Shown here: positions 28,739 to 41,711 of the stretch, piece after piece | Position numbering within the stretch: position 1 is the first letter of the stretch | Layout of the letters: each line of letters starts with the position of its first letter | NCBI RefSeq assembly: GCF_001866645.1 | Contig: NZ_MLYP01000102.1 | Coordinates: forward strand, 1 to 45,386 | Direction: 5' to 3' | Origin: Streptomyces colonosanans | Lineage (GTDB): Bacteria > Actinomycetota > Actinomycetes > Streptomycetales > Streptomycetaceae | Length of the DNA stretch: 45,386 bases | Notes under the pieces: model-generated | The model's input: the letters and a program-made list of their open reading frames with translations, nothing else | What the model was told of the DNA's origin: nothing | Databases searched by the model: none | Translations under genes and position numbers: made by a program

Positions 28739-28933
28739 TCAGGTCGTTCCGCGGTTGCGGGGGCGGGAGGCGACCCAGGCGCGGACCGTGTCCGCGTACC
28801 AGTACGGTCTTCCGCCCTCCACATGATCGGGCGGCGGTAGCAGTCCGTGTTTGCGGTACGACCTCACGGTGTCGGGCTGCACCCGGATGTGCGCGGCGAT
28901 CTCCTTGTACGACCAGAGTCGACGGTCGGTCAT
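28739..28933 (-). CDS. small helix-turn-helix DNA-binding protein (MerR/excisionase-like)
   Basis: A 64-aa protein, ATG 7 bases after ggggaggtg. WSYKEIAAHIRVQPDTVRSY is a helix-turn-helix and PPPDHVEGGRPYWYADTVRAW the wing and last helix, as in AlpA/excisionase and MerR N-terminal domains. There is no effector domain. Free-standing proteins of this kind include BldC, but the sequence is not BldC. No integrase is near, so a chromosomal regulatory role is more likely than phage excision. Upstream codons to 29011 are open but lack a ribosome site. Confidence 0.78.
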   Translation of the reverse strand: MTDRRLWSYKEIAAHIRVQPDTVRSYRKHGLLPPPDHVEGGRPYWYADTVRAWVASRPRNRGTT

Positions 28934-29179
28934 CAGTAGCACCTCCCCGCGCGCGCCACGGCGTGACCGGGGGTGGTCGTCGGGGGAGCCGGGCGCTGCG
29001 CTGGCGATCACGAAGCCTGTGATCGGTCAACGACAGAGAGTGCGCGGGGGGAAGGGCCTGTGAACCGGGTGTGACGGAAGCACTGTGGACACGCGACATC
29101 TGTGACACGGGCGAGTTCTTTGTGACACGGATGATGAATTCGGGTGGGCGGGGCTGCCGCTTCTTGCGGCGTGCACAGC

Positions 29180-29218
29180 CCACGGCGCCGTCCGCAAGTT
29201 GCGCGGACGGCGCCGTGG
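29180..29218 (-). terminator. terminator hairpin after the long chaplin gene
   Basis: Perfect 16-bp arms (29180-29195, 29203-29218) with a 7-base loop. The gap 28934-29332 has no gene beyond this hairpin. Confidence 0.75.
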
Positions 29219-29332
29219 AAGGCCGGACGGGCGCGGCCCAGGGGCGGCGCGCCTCCTGGGCCGCAAGTGGGGGCTCACCGGTGTGCGTGAGCGGCGAGGG
29301 TGCCGGGCGCGAGATGTCCGGCACCCGCGGCA

Positions 29333-30010
29333 CTACCAGCGGGATACGGCCCGGGCTCGCCGGTACAGGATGAGCCCGCCGGCCAGCATGGCGACGCTGA
29401 CGGCCGACGCCGCGAGCATGTCCTCACTGCCGGTCTGGGCCAGCGTGGCCGACTTGTGGGAGGACGGGACGGACGAAGAGCCGATGGGCGTCGTGACCGG
29501 CCTGTGGGGCGGCTGGTTCGTGGTTCCGCGCGGTGTGACGTTGTTGTCGGCCGGCACCTGCGGCGGCGTGCTGGAGCCGCCGTGGTCCACGGTGTCGTCG
29601 TCCCGGGGCGTGTCGGCCGGGGTGTCCGAGGTAGCCGGCACAGCGGGAGTGTCCGGGGTGTCCGAGGTAGCCGGCACAGCGGGAGTGTCCGGGATCTCCC
29701 GGGGTGTGTCGGCCGGGGTGTCCGGGGTGGCCGGAGTGAGCGGAACGGTGGCGGGCCCGGGACTGTCGGACCGGTTGGCGCAGGCGTTGCCGAACGCCGG
29801 GTTCAGGGCGCCGACCACGTCAACCGAGTTGCCGCAGAGGTTGATCGGGATGTGCACCGGGATCTGGAGCGTGTTGCCGGACGCGATGCCGGGTGATCCG
29901 GTCGTGGCGCCGTCGGCCTGCGAGTCCGCGTACACCGGGTTTCCGCAGAGGGAAAGAATTCCCGTCGCGGCGGCAGCCGCGACCATTCCCCTGCTCAGGG
30001 TCTGTCGCAA
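29333..30010 (-). CDS. cell-wall-anchored chaplin with a single chaplin domain
   Basis: A 225-aa protein from a TTG start with aggaag 9 bases upstream; this gives the chaplin-like leader LRQTLSRGMVAAAAA. One chaplin domain (about 38-79) has GSPGIASGNTLQIPVHIP, Cys59 and Cys77, and ALNPAFGNACAN. A Thr/Pro/Asp-rich stalk with 12-residue repeats follows (about 85-185), then the sortase site LAQTG (190-194), a membrane helix and RRARAVSRW. Chaplins assemble as amyloid on aerial hyphae; sortase-linked long forms anchor the layer. The S. coelicolor long chaplins ChpA-C carry two chaplin domains, this one carries one. Similar in position to chpA. Confidence 0.9.
   Translation of the reverse strand: MRQTLSRGMVAAAAATGILSLCGNPVYADSQADGATTGSPGIASGNTLQIPVHIPINLCGNSVDVVGALNPAFGNACANRSDSPGPATVPLTPATPDTPADTPREIPDTPAVPATSDTPDTPAVPATSDTPADTPRDDDTVDHGGSSTPPQVPADNNVTPRGTTNQPPHRPVTTPIGSSSVPSSHKSATLAQTGSEDMLAASAVSVAMLAGGLILYRRARAVSRW
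29622..29693 (-). repeat. 36-bp tandem repeat in the chaplin stalk
   Basis: Two consecutive 36-base units starting at gtgtccgaggtagccggcac encode the 12-residue unit DTPAVPATSDTP. Partial units lie on both sides. In-frame repeats of this kind change stalk length by slippage. Confidence 0.8.
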
Positions 30011-30143
30011 TCTCGTTGTCTTCCTACTAATAGAAGCGGAAAAGCGGGAAAGCCGGCCCTGGAGCCGAAGAGGGCAGTCCAAGGCCGACCGTGACTCAGT
30101 CGGGCGGCTGGTGCGAGGACATCAGCCGCTTACGGCCGCAACG

Positions 30144-30377
30144 TCAGGTGTTCGCGCAGGTGTTACGGCCTGTCGCGTTCAACAGCGAGACGATGCCGAT
30201 GGAGTTGCCGCACACGTTGACCGGAATGTGTACGGGCACCTGGACGACGTTGCCGGACAGGATGCCCGGGGAACCGGCCGCGGCGCCGTTGGCACCCGCG
30301 TCGGCCATCGCCGGGGCAGCCATTCCGAGAGTCATGATGGCGCCGGCGGCAATGGCGGCGCTCTTCTTGTGCTTCAC
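30144..30377 (-). CDS. short chaplin
   Basis: A 77-aa protein: signal peptide (1-25, LGMAAPAMA) and one chaplin domain with AGSPGILSGNVVQVPVHIPV, Cys56, Cys74 and the end GRNTCANT. Chaplins are exported hydrophobic proteins that form amyloid rodlets lowering surface tension so hyphae can grow into air. GTG start 7 bases after aaggga. It precedes the long chaplin by 133 bases on the same strand; position matches chpD in S. coelicolor. The loop reads SLLNATGRN where most have GLLNPAFGN. Confidence 0.95.
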   Translation of the reverse strand: MKHKKSAAIAAGAIMTLGMAAPAMADAGANGAAAGSPGILSGNVVQVPVHIPVNVCGNSIGIVSLLNATGRNTCANT

Positions 30378-30558
30378 GAACTTTCCCTTCTCTGCAGTCG
30401 TGCCCCTGTGGCGGCGGAAACCGAGCGAACACAGCTAGAACTGCTCGCTGCACGACCTGCAGCCTGTGAAACGAGGAAAAGGCGTCTGAAGCAACTCCGG
30501 AACGCAAGGAACCGCGTAATTCACTCGAACGCAACGCATCGGCAACAGCTGAGTCAGG

Positions 30559-30607
30559 CCCACGAGGAGCCGCCAGCCGGGCAGTTCGGCGGGCGGCTCC
30601 TCGTGGG
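30559..30607 (-). terminator. hairpin upstream of the repeat cluster
   Basis: Perfect 16-bp arms (30559-30574, 30592-30607) with a 17-base loop. It could end transcripts coming from the permease operon on the minus strand, ~280 bases past its stop. Confidence 0.6.
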
Positions 30608-30655
30608 TCCCGGAGGTCTGGTGCCGCGGCGGGCGACCCGTCGCGACGCCCGGCA

Positions 30656-30830
30656 CACTCCCCCAAGCTCTTCGAGCAGGGGGTACCCCCACTCGCCGCG
30701 CCAGACGAAAGCCCAAGTACGTCCAGTACAAGGGCTTCCGGCCGGCACTCCCCCAAGCTCTTCGAGCAGGGGGACCCCCACTCTCGGCTTCTCTCCCACT
30801 CTCGGCTCCGCTCGAGCGGGGGGACCCCCA
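30656..30830. repeat. cluster of three interspersed hairpin repeats
   Basis: Copies at 30656-30690 and 30746-30780 read cactcccccaagctcttcga and continue gcaggggg(t)accccc; a longer variant at 30794-30830 has ctctcggctccgctcgag in the middle. Each folds as C-run / gctc-loop-gagc / G-run. Between the first two, aagcccaagtac and gtacaagggctt form a further imperfect dyad. The gap 30378-30889 holds no gene. Confidence 0.8.
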
Positions 30831-30889
30831 GAGCGGGAGGTGCCCCCACGACGCCGCTCCTTAACGGGCAAACGTTGCCTGCCGCGGCA

Positions 30890-31749
30890 CTAGGAAACGA
30901 CGTCCTTGCGTGCGAAACCACGGAAGGCCAGGGCGAACAGCACGATCGCGTAGGTGAGGGACACGGCCGTGCCCTGGATCATGCCGGCCCACTCCGGGTG
31001 GGGCTGGACGGCGTCGGCCCAGGCGAACTGCCAGTGCGCGGGAAGGAAGTCGCGCCAGTGGCCGAGGGCCGTGACCGCGTCCAGCACGTTCCCCACGATC
31101 GTGAGGCCGACCGCGCCGCCGACCGCGCCCAGCGGTGCGTCCGTTCGGGTCGACAGCCAGAACGCGAGCCCGGCGGTGACCAGTTGGGAAACGAAGATGT
31201 AGGCCACCACGACGACGAGCCGCTGGGCGGCCGTGCCCGGGGGAAGGGCGCCGCCGGTGGGGATCTCCAACTGCCCCCAGCCGTAGGCCGCCGTGCCCAC
31301 CGCGAGGGCGACGACCGGCAGCAGCACCATGGCCGCGAGGCTCAGGCCGAGTCCGACCGCGAGCTTGGACCACAGCAGACGGGCGCGTGGCACCGGTGCC
31401 GCGAGCAGATAGCGCAGCGACGACCAGCTCGCTTCGGAGGCGACCGTGTCCCCGCAGAACAGGGCGACCGGGATGACGAGCAGGAACCCGGCAGAGACGA
31501 AGAGGTTCACCGCGGCGAAGTTGGCGCCCGACGCGGTGGCCGTGTCCATCAGTGTGACCCGGCCGTTGCGGGAGCTCGGGTCGCCTCCGATGGCGAAGGC
31601 GACGACCAGCACGAACGGCAGGAGGGCGAGAACCGAGCCCATGACGAGCGTACGGCGCCGTTTCAACTGCCGGACGAGTTCGACGCGTAGGGGCAGCGTC
31701 CGCCGCGCCCGGTATCCGTCGGCCGTCCCCGCCCGTTCGGCGAGCGCGC

Positions 31750-31753
<4 letters not shown>
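30890..31753 (-). CDS. ABC-2 type transporter permease
   Basis: A 287-aa membrane protein with six predicted helices and the ABC-2/NatB-like layout: a basic start, TLVMGSVLALLPFVLVVAFA, a long extracellular loop with FAAVNLFVSAGFLLVIPVAL, the cytosolic segment DTVASEASWSSLRYLLAAPV followed by RARLLWSKL. It should pair with the ATPase domain of the upstream protein; the ATGA overlap (31750-31753) couples their translation. The cargo is unknown. Confidence 0.9.
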
Positions 31754-34557
<2,804 letters not shown>

Positions 34558-34672
34558 GCGTCAACGGTACGGGCCGCCACCGACAACCGGGGCAGTCGTC
34601 GGGCTGAACTCGGGCCCCTCCCACGGACGTACGGGCCTGTTGCCGCCTACCGCGTCCGTGGTACGAAACCGC

Positions 34673-35089
34673 ATGGAGATCCGCCGGGCCACCACCGTCG
34701 CCGAAGTGGCCGCTGCCGAACACCTCTTCGACCACCCTGTCCGCCCCGAGTGGGCCGAGCGCTTCCTGACCGCGGTCGGGCACCATCTCTTCCAGGCCTA
34801 CGAGGACGGCGGATCGACGCCCGTCGGCTTCGTCAGCGGTGTCGAGGCGATCCACCCCGACAAGGGCACCGAGATGTTCCTGTACGAGCTGGCCGTCGCG
34901 GAGCCGTACCGGCGCAGGGGGATCGGGCGGGCCCTGGTGCAGCGGCTCGCCGCGCTCGGGCGTGAACTCGGCTGCTACGACATGTGGGTGCTCGTCGACA
35001 CCGGGAACGACGTCGCCCTTGCCGCCTATCGCAGTGCGGGCGGCAAGGACGACGGTACGTGCACGGTGGTGACGTGGGACTTCGGCTGA
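34673..35089 (+). CDS. GNAT acetyltransferase, AAC(3)-I-like
   Basis: A 138-aa single GNAT domain. LYELAVAEPYRRRGIGRALV is the acetyl-CoA pyrophosphate loop (RxxGxG/A), and ELGCYDMWVLVDTGNDVALA followed by AYRSAGG the C-terminal half. The acidic start EIRRATTVAEVAAAEHLFD and short length resemble aminoglycoside 3-N-acetyltransferase I proteins; resistance is not implied without assay. The ATG has no ribosome site within 15 bases, so a leaderless or very short leader message is possible. It converges on the APC permease with 11 bases between stops. Confidence 0.85.
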   Translation: MEIRRATTVAEVAAAEHLFDHPVRPEWAERFLTAVGHHLFQAYEDGGSTPVGFVSGVEAIHPDKGTEMFLYELAVAEPYRRRGIGRALVQRLAALGRELGCYDMWVLVDTGNDVALAAYRSAGGKDDGTCTVVTWDFG

Positions 35090-35100
35090 GCCGGCGCGGA

Positions 35101-36498
35101 TTACTCCTGCGTGTCCTCCGGGATCGACACCAGCCAGCGGGTGTCGCGGCGCGGGCGCAGGTAGAGGACCCAGTACAGGGTGGCCACCGCGGTGATGCCG
35201 CCCGTCCACAGCAGGTAGCTCACCTCCTGCAGGGTGAGCACGTACACCAGGACCGCGATCAGCAGGACCGGCATCGCGGGCCACAACGGCATCCGCCACG
35301 CGGACTGGTGCCGGTGCGAGCCGCGCCGGGCCAGCAGGGCGGCGATCGCGACGAGCAGGTACATGCCGGTCACCGAGACGCCCGTGACGCCGTAGAGGGT
35401 GTCCAGGTTCACGAAGCACAGGAGCGCGCCGGGGACGCCGACGAGGAGGGTGGCGACCCACGGAGAGCCGAACCGGCCGAGCTTGGAGAGGGCGTTGTTG
35501 ACGGGCTCGGGCCAGGCCTTGTCACGGGCCGAGGCGAACAGCACGCGGGAGTTCTGGATGACCATGACGATGCCCGCGTTGATGATCGCGAGGGCAACGC
35601 ACAGGCTCACGAAGGTGCCGACGGCGGAGTTGGACCAGGCGGTGACCATGCCGCTGAGGTCGCCGTCGGTCAGGGCCTTGACGTCGGAGGCGCCCATGGT
35701 GATCGCGACGACCGGGACCAGGATGATGACCGAGGAGATGGCGAGGGTGGCGAGGACCGTGCGGGCGACGTTGCGGCGCGGGTTCTCCAGTTCCTCGGAG
35801 AGGTAGACGGCGGTCGAGAAGCCCTGGGTGGCGAAGAGGGCGATGGCGAGCCCGGAGATCACCAGCATGGCCGTCACGGTGTCCGTGTGGCCGCCGGAGC
35901 CGGCCACCTGCATCGTGACCAGACTGTCGACGCCGCGCTCGCTGTGCGCGAAGCCCAGGAGCGCGACGACTCCCGCGGCCACGACCTCCAGGACCAGGAA
36001 GATGCCGGTGATCCAGGCGTTGGCGCGCAGGTCCAGCAGGCCGGCGAGCGTGGCCATCAGCATGACGCCGGCGCCGGTCATGGCCGGGTCGAGGTGCACG
36101 ATCGGCGTGAGGTAGTCCGCCGTGCCCATCGCGATCACCGGCGGCACGACCATGACGACCAGCAGGGACAGTACGAAGACCAGCCAGCCCGCCAGGCGTC
36201 CGGCCAGCGTCGAGACCATGGCGTACTCGCCGCCCGCGCTGGGGATGAGGGTGCCCAGCTCCGAGTAGCAGAACGCCACGGCGATGCACAGGAGGCAGCC
36301 GATGGCGATCGTGAGGGCGGTGGCGGTGCCGAGCGAGCCGAACAGGTCGGGGACGACCACGAAGAGTGTGGAGGCGGGCGTCACGCAGGACAGCGTGAGC
36401 AGAGTGCCGCCGACGACGCCGATGGAACGCTTGAGCTTCTGAGGACGGTCAGATACCTCGATGACGGCGTCCTCGACAGGACGGAGCGTGTCGGTCAT
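35101..36498 (-). CDS. APC-family amino acid permease
   Basis: A 465-aa transporter with twelve predicted helices. The first helix region KRSIGVVGGTLLTLSCVTPA and the Glu/Gly loop SELGTLIPSAGGEYAMVSTL are the APC signature; the later FATQGFSTAVYLSEELENPRRN matches the helix 6 and loop of the family. It takes up amino acids or amines with protons. The ATG has only a weak ribosome site (gga at 9). The gap 36499-36870 upstream is A+T richer and holds the promoter region and the next operon's terminator, no gene. Confidence 0.92.
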   Translation of the reverse strand: MTDTLRPVEDAVIEVSDRPQKLKRSIGVVGGTLLTLSCVTPASTLFVVVPDLFGSLGTATALTIAIGCLLCIAVAFCYSELGTLIPSAGGEYAMVSTLAGRLAGWLVFVLSLLVVMVVPPVIAMGTADYLTPIVHLDPAMTGAGVMLMATLAGLLDLRANAWITGIFLVLEVVAAGVVALLGFAHSERGVDSLVTMQVAGSGGHTDTVTAMLVISGLAIALFATQGFSTAVYLSEELENPRRNVARTVLATLAISSVIILVPVVAITMGASDVKALTDGDLSGMVTAWSNSAVGTFVSLCVALAIINAGIVMVIQNSRVLFASARDKAWPEPVNNALSKLGRFGSPWVATLLVGVPGALLCFVNLDTLYGVTGVSVTGMYLLVAIAALLARRGSHRHQSAWRMPLWPAMPVLLIAVLVYVLTLQEVSYLLWTGGITAVATLYWVLYLRPRRDTRWLVSIPEDTQE

Positions 36499-36821
36499 GC
36501 AGTTGTTCCGATCGACTTGTACGGCAGTGTTAGCGGTCGGGAGCGCTATCGCCTCCGGCGGCTCGTCGTACGTCACTTCGTCCGCTCCCGCGCAGATGGA
36601 ACCCCGACGAAAACCTTTGCGTCAATGGCCGTTTACCTTCGGAATCCGTACACATGGAGCGACCTGCTCCGCATCGCATTCCCAGGGCCTGACGCCTCGA
36701 TAGCTCATTCATCAAACCCTTTTGGGAAGTGACCTTGCTTTCAAAGGCAATGGGCGCACTCCACCTCTGGTACCCGTTTCATCCGCGCGCACGAGAACCG
36801 CAGGTCGGGCGTCAAAAAAAT

Positions 36822-36852
36822 GTCAGGCCGTCCGATATCCGGACGGCCTGAC
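36822..36852 (-). terminator. intrinsic terminator of the iol/mmsA operon
   Basis: Perfect 13-bp arms (gtcaggccgtccg / cggacggcctgac) with a 5-base loop, followed on the minus strand by a seven-U run. A classic factor-independent terminator, uncommon in this genus. Confidence 0.9.
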
Positions 36853-36870
36853 GGTGGAGTTCGGTCACGC

Positions 36871-38373
<1,503 letters not shown>

Positions 38374-38387
38374 GCCCAAGAACTCCT

Positions 38388-40271
38388 TCACAGATGGCGG
38401 CGTCGGGTCGAGACGTGCCGGTCGTACTCTTCGCGCGCCTTGACCGCCGACGCTCGGGTCGCGGTCTCGGCCACAGGTACATCCCACCAGGCCTGCGCCG
38501 GAGGCGCTCCCGACACTGTGTCTGCGGATTCGGTCTCGACGTAGACACATGTGGGAGTGTCGGCGTCGCGCGCCTCGGCGAGGGCGGCGCGCAGGTCGCG
38601 TACGGTCTTCGCGCGCAGCACCCGCATGCCGAGGCTGGCCGCGTTGGCGGCCAGGTCCACGGGCAGCGGCGCCCCTGTGTACGTGCCGTCCGCGGACCGG
38701 AAGCGGTAGTCGGTGCCGAACCGCTCGCCGCCCACCGACTCCGACAGGCCGCCGATGGACGCATAGCCGTGGTTCTGCACGAGCAGGATCTTGATCGCGA
38801 TCCCCTCCTGCACCGCGGTGACGATCTCCGTCGGCATCATCAGATAGGTGCCGTCACCGACCAGCGCCCACACGGGACGGTCGGGCGCGGCCATCTTCAC
38901 CCCGATCGCGGCCGGGATCTCGTAGCCCATGCACGAGTAGCCGTATTCGAGGTGGTACTGGTCGCGGGAGCGGGTCCGCCACAGCTTGTGCAGATCGCCG
39001 GGGAGCGAACCGGCCGCGTTGACGACGATGTCGGATTCGTCCACCACCGCGTCCAGGGCGCCGATGACCTGCGGCTGCGTCGGCCGTACGGCCGGCTCAC
39101 CGGCCGCGAAGCAGGCGTCGACGCGCTGCTCCCAGCGCTCCTTGCCCTGCGTGTACTCCGTGACGTACGAGGGATCGACGCGGTGTCCGTGCACCGTCAG
39201 CGCCTCGGTGAGCGCCCTCAGGCCGCCCCGCGCGTCGGCGACCAGCGGCAGCCCGGAGAGCTTGTGGCCGTCGTAGGAGGCGATGTTGAGGTTGAGGAAG
39301 CGGACGCCGGCGCCGGTGAAGAGGGTGCCGGAGGCCGTGGTGAAGTCGGTGTAGCGGGTGCCGACGCCGATCACCAGGTCGGCGGTGCGGGCCAGTTCGT
39401 CGGCGGTCGCCGTGCCGGTGTGGCCGATACCGCCGACGTCCTGGGGGTGGTCCCAGCGCAGCGAGCCCTTGCCGGCCTGGGTGGAGGCGACCGGGATGCC
39501 GGTGGTTTCGGCGAACCGGGCGAGGGCTTCTTCGGCGCGGCTGTGGTGGACGCCGCCGCCGGCCACGATGAGCGGACGCCGGGCGGCACGGATCGCCCGA
39601 ACGGCCGCGGCGAGTTCCACCGGGTCGGCGCCCGGACGACGTACGGTCCAGGTCCGCTCGGTGAAGAACTCCTCCGGCCAGTCGAAGCCCTCCGCCTGTA
39701 CGTCCTGCGGCAGCGCGAGCGTGACCGCGCCCGTGTCGACCGGGTCCGTGAGCACGCGCATCGCCTGCAGGGCGGCCGGGATCAGCGCCTCGGGGCGGGT
39801 GATCCGGTCGAAGTACGCCGACACCGGGCGCAGGCAGTCGTTGACGGACAGGTCGCCGGCGCGGGGGACCTCCAGCTGCTGGAGCACCGGGTCCGCCGGG
39901 CGGGTGGCGAAGGCGTCGCCGGGCAGCAGCAGGACCGGGAGGTGGTTGACGGTGGCAAGGGCGGCACCGGTGACCAGGTTGGTCGCGCCGGGGCCGATGG
40001 ACGTCGTCACGGCGTGGGTGGACAGCCGGTTCGACTGCCGGGCGTAGCCGACCGCCGCGTGCACCATCGACTGCTCGTTGCGGCCCTGGTGATACGGCAT
40101 CACATGGCCGTACTCGACCAGCGCCTGTCCGAGGCCCGCGACGTTGCCGTGGCCGAAGATGCCCCAGGTCGCCGCGATCAGCCGTCGGCGCACACCGTCC
40201 CGCTCGGTGTACTGGGCGGCCAGGAAGCGTACGAGCGCCTGAGCGACCGTGAGTCTCGTCGTCGAGGTCAT
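38388..40271 (-). CDS. iolD: 3D-(3,5/4)-trihydroxycyclohexane-1,2-dione hydrolase IolD
   Basis: A 627-aa thiamine-pyrophosphate enzyme of the expected length. N-terminal FGHGNVAGLGQALVEYG and YHQGRNEQSMVHAAVGYARQ (catalytic glutamate), then SIGPGATNLVTGAALA, the central domain and the C-terminal cofactor motif VGDGTYLMMPTEIVTAVQEG with QNHGYASIGGLSESVG. It opens the inositol-derived ring to 5-deoxyglucuronate, the substrate of IolB. Its ATG overlaps the iolB stop (ATGA), so the two are coupled. Confidence 0.96.
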   Translation of the reverse strand: MTSTTRLTVAQALVRFLAAQYTERDGVRRRLIAATWGIFGHGNVAGLGQALVEYGHVMPYHQGRNEQSMVHAAVGYARQSNRLSTHAVTTSIGPGATNLVTGAALATVNHLPVLLLPGDAFATRPADPVLQQLEVPRAGDLSVNDCLRPVSAYFDRITRPEALIPAALQAMRVLTDPVDTGAVTLALPQDVQAEGFDWPEEFFTERTWTVRRPGADPVELAAAVRAIRAARRPLIVAGGGVHHSRAEEALARFAETTGIPVASTQAGKGSLRWDHPQDVGGIGHTGTATADELARTADLVIGVGTRYTDFTTASGTLFTGAGVRFLNLNIASYDGHKLSGLPLVADARGGLRALTEALTVHGHRVDPSYVTEYTQGKERWEQRVDACFAAGEPAVRPTQPQVIGALDAVVDESDIVVNAAGSLPGDLHKLWRTRSRDQYHLEYGYSCMGYEIPAAIGVKMAAPDRPVWALVGDGTYLMMPTEIVTAVQEGIAIKILLVQNHGYASIGGLSESVGGERFGTDYRFRSADGTYTGAPLPVDLAANAASLGMRVLRAKTVRDLRAALAEARDADTPTCVYVETESADTVSGAPPAQAWWDVPVAETATRASAVKAREEYDRHVSTRRRHL

Positions 40272-41089
40272 CGGTATCCCCCTGCGCTGTCCAGATGGGC
40301 CGGGTGGAAGCAGATCCGCCACTGACGTTCCTCGCCCGGCCCGGCCATGACGTTCAGGTAGTACATGGTGTGCCCGGGCTGCGCGACGGACGGGCCGTGC
40401 CAGCCGTCGGGGACGAGGACGGCGTCGCCGGTGCGGACCTCGGCGAGGACGTCGGATCCGCCTTCACGCGAGGGGAAGACGCGCTGGTACCCGAAACCGT
40501 TCGGGCCCTCGATCTCGAAGTAGTAGATCTCCTCCAGTTCCGTCTCCTCGCCCGGCCGCGTCTCGTCGTGCTTGTGCGGCGGGTACGAGGACCAGTTGCC
40601 GCCGGGGGTGATGACCTCGACGGCGATGAGCTTGTCGCATACGAAGGCGTCGGCCGAGGCGAAGTTGCGCACTTGGCGGGCGCAGGTGCCGCTGCCGCGC
40701 TCTTCGACGGGGACCTCCGGCGCGGGGCCGTAGCGGGCGGGGAGTCGGCGCTCGCACTTCGCTCCTGCCAGGGCGAAGCGGCCTCCCGCGCCGGAGGCGA
40801 TCTGGACCCGGGCGTCGCGGGGCACGTACGCGAAGTCGGAAACCTCCGCGAACACGCCGTCCCTGCCCAGGAGTTGGATTGTCGCGCCTTCAATATGCAC
40901 GGTGCAGGCACCTTGGAGAGGAAGCACGATCCATTCACTGTCACCGGTGGTGAAGGTGTGCGTGCCGGCCGGAGGGAGCTGCACGATCCGCAGGCTGCTG
41001 TGGCGCCAGCCTGCCCGCTCGGGGTCGATGTCGAGGGCGTAGTGCGCGTTCGCGGTGGCACCCCTGGGGACGTACAGCTCCGTGCTCAT
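40268..41089 (-). CDS. iolB: 5-deoxy-glucuronate isomerase IolB
   Basis: A 273-aa bicupin. Metal and substrate segments are NWSSYPPHKHDETRPGEETE and EIYYFEIEGPNGFGYQRVF, then GDAVLVPDGWHGPSVAQPGH and MYYLNVMAGP. It isomerises 5-deoxyglucuronate to 2-deoxy-5-keto-gluconate, the substrate of IolC kinase. Its ribosome site (gaggg) overlaps the stop of an upstream reading frame at 41097, evidence that another gene was once coupled to it. Confidence 0.95.
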   Translation of the reverse strand: MSTELYVPRGATANAHYALDIDPERAGWRHSSLRIVQLPPAGTHTFTTGDSEWIVLPLQGACTVHIEGATIQLLGRDGVFAEVSDFAYVPRDARVQIASGAGGRFALAGAKCERRLPARYGPAPEVPVEERGSGTCARQVRNFASADAFVCDKLIAVEVITPGGNWSSYPPHKHDETRPGEETELEEIYYFEIEGPNGFGYQRVFPSREGGSDVLAEVRTGDAVLVPDGWHGPSVAQPGHTMYYLNVMAGPGEERQWRICFHPAHLDSAGGYR

Positions 41090-41096
41090 GCGGCCC

Positions 41097-41436
41097 TCAC
41101 TGAAGTTCTACGAGGGTGTCCGCGACCGCGGTGATGCCGCCGTCCGCCGGGTACGGCAGTGAACGGTCGGTCACCAGGCTCCGGACGGCGGGCAGTTGCC
41201 CGGGTCGCCCATCGAGGTCGAAGACCGTTGTACGCGCCCGGGCCCGGGGCGCCGGTGCGGTGAGCGTGCCTGTGCGGCCGGGCTCCCCGCTCAGGCCTGC
41301 GCCCGTCGATGGGCATCGCCTGCGGCAGGGGCGCGACTGTTCGCGGCGGATACAGGTCCACGCCGACCCGGCCGATCGTGATCAGGTCGAACGGGTCACC
41401 GGGACCGTACGGCCCGGGCTCCTTGAACTCCCTCAT
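41097..41436 (-). pseudogene. iolC: iolC 5' fragment joined to the 3' end of a second gene
   Basis: The ATG frame at 41436 gives PFDLITIGRVGVDLYPP, the N-terminus of 5-dehydro-2-deoxygluconokinase (PfkB family), for about 30 residues, then turns into Arg/Pro-rich nonsense. In another frame, from about 41300 down to a stop at 41097, the sequence is protein-like again (RARTTVFDLDGRPGQLPAV, SLPYPADGGITAVADTLVEL). That frame ends 8 bases before iolB with a coupled ribosome site. I infer a deletion removing nearly all of iolC and the start of the next gene. The family of the 3' part is not recognised. Confidence 0.7.
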
Positions 41437-41500
41437 CGAGTTCCCCTCACATCGGCTGCCCTCAGGTCTAGCCGCGGCGCGGGAGCCCTGTCAATGCTTT

Positions 41501-41516
41501 GTCCGGACATTCGGAC
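41501..41516 (-). promoter_or_regulatory. small dyad in the iol promoter region
   Basis: gtccg-N6-cggac lies ~65 bases upstream of the iolC fragment start, between two ctttg/ctttgg blocks. It is a candidate operator only. No gene is seen in 41437-41711. Confidence 0.3.
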
Positions 41517-41711
41517 CAGGACTTTGGTATGTCTTCTCCGGTGACCGGGGTCGGCGTCACCTTGTCGACGGGCAGAGTGAGCCGTAACGGTGAAGCCCGG
41601 CAATTTAGTAGATCACCCCATTGGGGGCGCAACCAGGGCGTGAGCCGCGCGTTGACTCAACGTCGGGCATTCCGTCCGACTGTTGTGACGAACACCAAGG
41701 AGCACCTCTCC

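Noticed and set aside
29622..29740. Regular repeats that might be a CRISPR array
   Set aside because: Units are contiguous without spacers, keep the frame and encode the chaplin stalk.
38394..40325. A 643-codon open frame antisense to iolD
   Set aside because: Same mirror effect; Val/Arg/Gly-rich product with no motif, while iolD on the minus strand is complete.
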